Source of the DNA: Parietichytrium sp. I65-24A
Taxonomy: Eukaryota; Sar; Bigyra; Thraustochytrida; Thraustochytriidae
Direction of reading: 5' to 3'
Assembly (NCBI GenBank): GCA_012862575.1
Contig: BLSF01000091.1
Span: forward strand, 1-64,000
Length of the DNA stretch: 64,000 nt
Shown: one piece after another, positions 60,340 to 64,000 of the stretch
How the letters are laid out: each line of letters opens with the position of its first letter
How positions within the stretch are numbered: the stretch's first letter is position 1
Notes under the pieces: model-generated
What the model saw: only the letters and a program-made list of their open reading frames with translations
What the model was told of the DNA's origin: nothing
The model's database searches: none
Position numbers and translations under genes: made by a program

Positions 60340-61683
60340 ACCGCCGCGCACACATCAAGTACGATAATGCCAACTGTGGGAATGACTGGTCAGTCTGGTC
60401 AGTCCTCGCGCGCTCCACCCAATCGCGTCCCTGCACACTCCTACCGGATAGATTAAGTGTAGACTAGCACTGCGCTGAAAGCGTTCCGCACCCTTGGAGG
60501 AGCAGTTCTTTGATCGAGAACTGAAAAGAACAGGAGAGCGTTCGCGCTAGCATCGTTAGGAGAGCGTTAAGATACGCTATGGCACGGATGGGAAATTTCG
60601 CAACAATGTATTTCATCTGAATTCTGTTCTGACAGTGAATTCTGAACAGCAACAGCGTTCACAGCAAAAGACACATTTCATACGTTTTATCTCACGCGCG
60701 AGGAGACCTTAGTTGAGTTCCGAGCTGAAAGCGACAACGGGCGAATGTATGTTCTGACAGTTCTGACTGCGAATTCTGGATTGTGACTTGTTAATTGCGA
60801 ACTGTGAAGATCAGACTGACTCTGAAAGGCTCATGCGCATGAGTAGCTTTTCAAGGATGTTGCTGAAGGCGAAGAGGAACAAGCCAGGCGAGTGCGAAAC
60901 GAGGCGTGAAAGACTGAGTACTCAGTACTCACAGTCAGCACACAGCCTGCGAGTATCTGCGAGTGCGCAAAAGCAAGCAAGCAAGCAACCGCTTCTCGGC
61001 AACTGTGTGCACCTGTTTACTGTGAGATCGAGTTCATTCAAAGTTGAGAACAACTCGCCAGCTTTGCCAGCACGAGTAAAAGCTCGAGCCTACAAGGCTC
61101 TCGTGCAACACCGTCGAACGATCATGATTATCATCATGCCCGTGAGAGACACGGCTTCATCACACCTCTTGGATGCATGACGAATGATGGATGATGGATG
61201 ATGGCAAAGGTTGAAAATACCTTTGTGACAGTACATCTCAACTGCAGAAAATGAGCGAGGTTGGAGAGCACAGCCATCCTGGAAACGCCGGAAACATTTG
61301 GAAACTCTGGGGACGAGGCACAGCTAACGCTGCGCACAATTCGGCTCCGCAAGATATGGTGGCGCAGCAGCAAGCAATCACCCCTCCAAGGTGACACTGC
61401 ATTACACGAAGCCCCCCACGCGGATGGCATACCGCTCGCTACGTGATACTCTCTATTCGCTACTCGCTGCTGAGTGTTGGCTGCCATTCAACTAAAAGGG
61501 CAAAAGTGTGCGAGCTGGCGGCACGTGTAGCGCGCGGTACTAACAGTAAGTAAACGCAGACAACTTGGTCGACCGTCAACGACTGAGCAGACTGACTGAG
61601 CAGACCAGTCAGCCAGCCAGTCAGTCCCGACTCGTCACCGAAGAAGAAGGTAAAGTCAAGCAAGTTACTACATAAGCAGGGCA

Positions 61684-61717
61684 GATGGAGATGGAGATGG
61701 AGATGGAAATGGAGCTG
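61684..61717. repeat. (GGAGAT)n hexamer repeat
   Basis: Five or so imperfect GGAGAT hexamers, the same theme as the purine half of the 50-bp tandem unit at 47564 and, on the opposite strand, the array at 5588. Confidence 0.85.
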
Positions 61718-62156
61718 GAAAAGAGGCGCGCAATCTTACATGATTGGAATGTTATAATTCATTCATCTTGGACAGTTACTTTGTTTGCTGTTGTAAAGCC
61801 AGCCGTCCGCGTCGGCATTGGTGGCGTGGAACGCAGAAAAGGAAGGAAGGAGGGGAGGTAGCATTTCATGGCATACATGCATGGTTGATACCGGTAAAGC
61901 TTTTGTTCCGCAACGTTTTGGACTGTCTCGACGCGACAGCCTCTGTGCTTCTTCCGTGCTATATGACATCAGACAGAAGTTTAGCGCTATTGACAGTGAA
62001 TGTACGTACCTAGTACTGTCTTTGGCGCAGTGTTCGCAGCAAACCAATCCAGAAACAAGGTGACGGGTGGACCTTGGACCGACCAAATCCGATTCGAAGA
62101 CGCACGTCTGCCAGCGTTCGTTGGTTGCAGCAGAGGCGTTGGCGGAGAAAAAGACC

Positions 62157-63326
62157 ATGTCCATCGTGGACGTGATCAGCTCGAGGCTGAACGACTGGCT
62201 GTGGGATGTGAAGGAGGAGAGCGCAGAGTCCAGCAAGCCAGCGCTGACAAAGAAGGCGAGCAACCCGCAAGAGAATGACAAGAAGGTCCCTCTCCCTTTG
62301 AAGTACCAAATCGACGAGAGCGTGCAACAGACGACTGTGCTCTCCAGGGATGGGATCAACTTGAACGTGCGCGTCATTCCGGGCAAGAAAGGGTCTTCCA
62401 ACAACGGCAAAGGAAAGGTGATGCTCCTTGCAAGCCCGCTAGGATTCTCCAACATGTACGTGTTCAGGCCGCTGATTCATCATTTCGGGGACGAATTCAC
62501 ATACATCAACTGGGACTACCGCGGCGTGTTCAAGTCCGACAACCCAAAGCGAATGCGCAAGATCTCAATTCGCGACCAGGCCGAGGACGCCTACGACGTG
62601 CTCACCGGTCTTGGTTTTGAGTATGCAGACGTGATGGTGGGGCACTCCATGGGTGTAGCTGTGTCGTGTGAGTTCACTCTGCTATACCCAGAGCGAGTCA
62701 ACTCGCTCATCCTCGTCAATGGAAGTCACGGGCATGTATTCTCGACAGCTTTCCAGCCGTTTGTGCGCGTCCCATTTGTAGGTAATGTGTCCGAGTACAT
62801 CGTCAAAACCTTGCTTCGGAACAACCCTCGCCGTACGATGCAGCTGCTGTCAAGCGTGCTTACGTCCAAGCCGGTGGACAAAGTCCTCACTGTGTTTGGG
62901 CGCCTGACTGGCACAAAGCGAATGATCGAGGTTCACGGTGAAGAGTTTTGGTGCGAGTGGATCCAGATGTACTTTGGGGGTTTGGCGTCCGACGATAAGT
63001 CCGCGGAGGGATACTGCCGCCTGTTCCAAGAGCTTCACGCGCACTCCACGTATCATCTTTTGGACCTCATCGAGCACCCTGCTCTCCTGATCTCCGGCAG
63101 ACTGGATTACCTCACTCCGAGCTATCTGATGAAGGAGATGGCAAAGGAAATGAAGCATGCGGAGCACCATTCCGACTGGTTTTCGACTCATCTGACCTTG
63201 ATGGAGAACCCTGAGTTTGTGCTCGAGAAGGCAGACAAGTTTCTCTCTGAGATTGAGGCGGGGCAGAAGGTGGAGCGGTGCTCCAGTGTTGTTTTTAAGC
63301 CTTCGCAGCCGACGATCGAGAACTAG
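62157..63326 (+). CDS. Alpha/beta hydrolase
   Basis: An alpha/beta-hydrolase fold enzyme of unknown substrate. The open frame runs further upstream from a GTG, but the first ATG, MSIVDVISSR, gives a sensible 389-aa protein. The expected motifs are present in order: oxyanion region LLASPLGFSNMY, YINWDYRGVFKSD, nucleophile elbow VGHSMGVAVS with Ser164, acid in LLISGRLDYLTP with Asp317, and histidine in STHLTLMENPE with His345, completing a triad. Between the elbow and the acid lies a cap of about 100 residues (FQPFVRVPFVGNVSEYIVKTLL). Esterase, lipase or epoxide-hydrolase-like activity is possible; the sequence does not decide. There is no signal peptide. Confidence 0.92.
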   Translation: MSIVDVISSRLNDWLWDVKEESAESSKPALTKKASNPQENDKKVPLPLKYQIDESVQQTTVLSRDGINLNVRVIPGKKGSSNNGKGKVMLLASPLGFSNMYVFRPLIHHFGDEFTYINWDYRGVFKSDNPKRMRKISIRDQAEDAYDVLTGLGFEYADVMVGHSMGVAVSCEFTLLYPERVNSLILVNGSHGHVFSTAFQPFVRVPFVGNVSEYIVKTLLRNNPRRTMQLLSSVLTSKPVDKVLTVFGRLTGTKRMIEVHGEEFWCEWIQMYFGGLASDDKSAEGYCRLFQELHAHSTYHLLDLIEHPALLISGRLDYLTPSYLMKEMAKEMKHAEHHSDWFSTHLTLMENPEFVLEKADKFLSEIEAGQKVERCSSVVFKPSQPTIEN

Positions 63327-64000
63327 GCTCGCCGCGGCGCAAGGATGTGTTTTGTCTAATTTTGCCTTTTTTTACTGTCCTGAAAAACTCTCGTTTGTTT
63401 GTAAACAAAAATAGCTTTTGCAACAAATCCCCCTTTTTTTGGTTTTTCGTTTGTCATTTCGTGGTATCCTTGATCATACTCGCGACCCACCATATTTGGA
63501 ACGAGGAATGCCGAATCAGAAAAAAAAGGAAGCAATTATGTTTTACAAGTCAGATTCAAGTTTTCTTCTCTTCTCTTCTTCTACGAATCAGAGCAGTCCT
63601 TCAATTCCCTCACTGTCAATCAAGATTCCAGCAATTGTGCAGAATACGAAAGAAGTTTCATTGAGGAAACTCCTTTGTGTTGCGTTGCGTTGCGTTGCCC
63701 AAAGGGATTAGGTCAATTGGCAACCGACTCCACAAAGGATACGAACAAGTCAAGGAAGAGGAGATCGAAGGCGAGTCACAACCCAGACGAAACAAGCCCT
63801 CCGAGCCCACGGAGAAATATATCGCCATGGAAGAGGCACGCAAAAGTATGGTTCACACGAGGAAGGCGGCATGCACACTGATAAATAACAAGAGCGTGCT
63901 CTGGAAGAAGACGCGAGCAACAGTACGACCAAGATATGCCGTTCCGTAGGAAAAATAAATAGAGAGACCCACTTGCGCGCTCGGGCAACCTTTCGAGCCA
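63327..64000. other. 3' flank of hydrolase gene, reaching the window edge
   Basis: T-rich sequence follows the hydrolase stop, suiting a 3' untranslated region. An open frame on the plus strand (63677-63949, ending RPRYAVP) has fairly coding-like composition and is followed by AAATAAAT, so a terminal exon of another gene is possible but unproven. Confidence 0.4.

Larger units (their letters stand above)
60300..62156. other. Divergent intergenic region between TcdA-like and hydrolase genes
   Basis: About 1.86 kb without a gene. The left edge has a TATA-rich leader (60311-60339). GAATTCTG motifs occur at 60619-60626, 60638-60645 and 60770-60777, and the palindrome ACTGAGTACTCAGT at 60913-60926. 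A GGAGAT repeat is at 61684-61717. Confidence 0.5.

Overview
The window is nuclear DNA from an intron-poor eukaryote, very probably a single-celled flagellate. It holds about 19 well-supported protein genes, and all are eukaryotic types: RUVBL1/pontin, TAF7, BCCIP/BCP1, ECD/SGT1, gamma-SNAP, a TBC RabGAP, a DOCK exchange factor, SERINC and an axonemal nexin-dynein subunit (DRC1). Three genes are split by six short GT-AG introns (86-178 bp); the rest read as single exons. DRC1 implies a motile cilium. Scarce introns, long Q/N-rich and acidic proteins and a giant Cys-rich surface protein would suit a stramenopile such as a labyrinthulomycete, but the sequence alone does not prove the lineage.

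Layout. 0.4-4.3 kb: a peroxisomal-type acyl-CoA oxidase/dehydrogenase with C-terminal AKL, and an unrecognised K-rich protein (both minus). 5.9-11 kb: a 1046-aa WD40 protein (+), a small unrecognised gene (-) and BCCIP (+). 11-16 kb: a 1668-aa multidomain protein (-) with a BRO1-like region, two related CxxC modules, a discoidin/F5-8C-like domain and an IQ motif. 17-21.5 kb: ECD and TAF7 (+). 21.6-23.3 kb: RUVBL1 (-), four coding exons, the first only 6 nt. 25.4-30.2 kb: a 1614-aa Q/N-rich protein with KOW-like segments (+). 31.2-33.4 kb: DRC1 (+). 33.5-39.2 kb: a DOCK with SH3, DHR-1 and DHR-2 (-). 41-42.4 kb: SERINC (+). 42.8-47 kb: TBC RabGAP and a membrane-anchored aspartic-protease-like protein lacking its second catalytic Asp (-). 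48.3-54.2 kb: a 1976-aa type I membrane protein (-). 57-58.4 kb: gamma-SNAP (+). 58.5-60.3 kb: a TcdA/TCD-type E1-like enzyme (-). 62.2-63.3 kb: an alpha/beta hydrolase (+).

Genes alternate strand often. Convergent 3' ends are tight (41, 94, 111, 185, 198 and 429 bp) while most divergent 5' gaps are 1.1-2.8 kb. These long gaps hold microsatellites, a 50-bp tandem array and recurring palindromes built on GAATTC, GATCATGATC and GTACTCGAGTAC.

Functionally this is a housekeeping region with no evident pathway cluster. There are two loose themes: transcription/chromatin (TAF7, RUVBL1, ECD, the KOW-like protein) and membrane traffic/cytoskeleton (gamma-SNAP, TBC, DOCK, SERINC, DRC1). I saw no tRNA, rRNA, transposase, reverse transcriptase or CRISPR.
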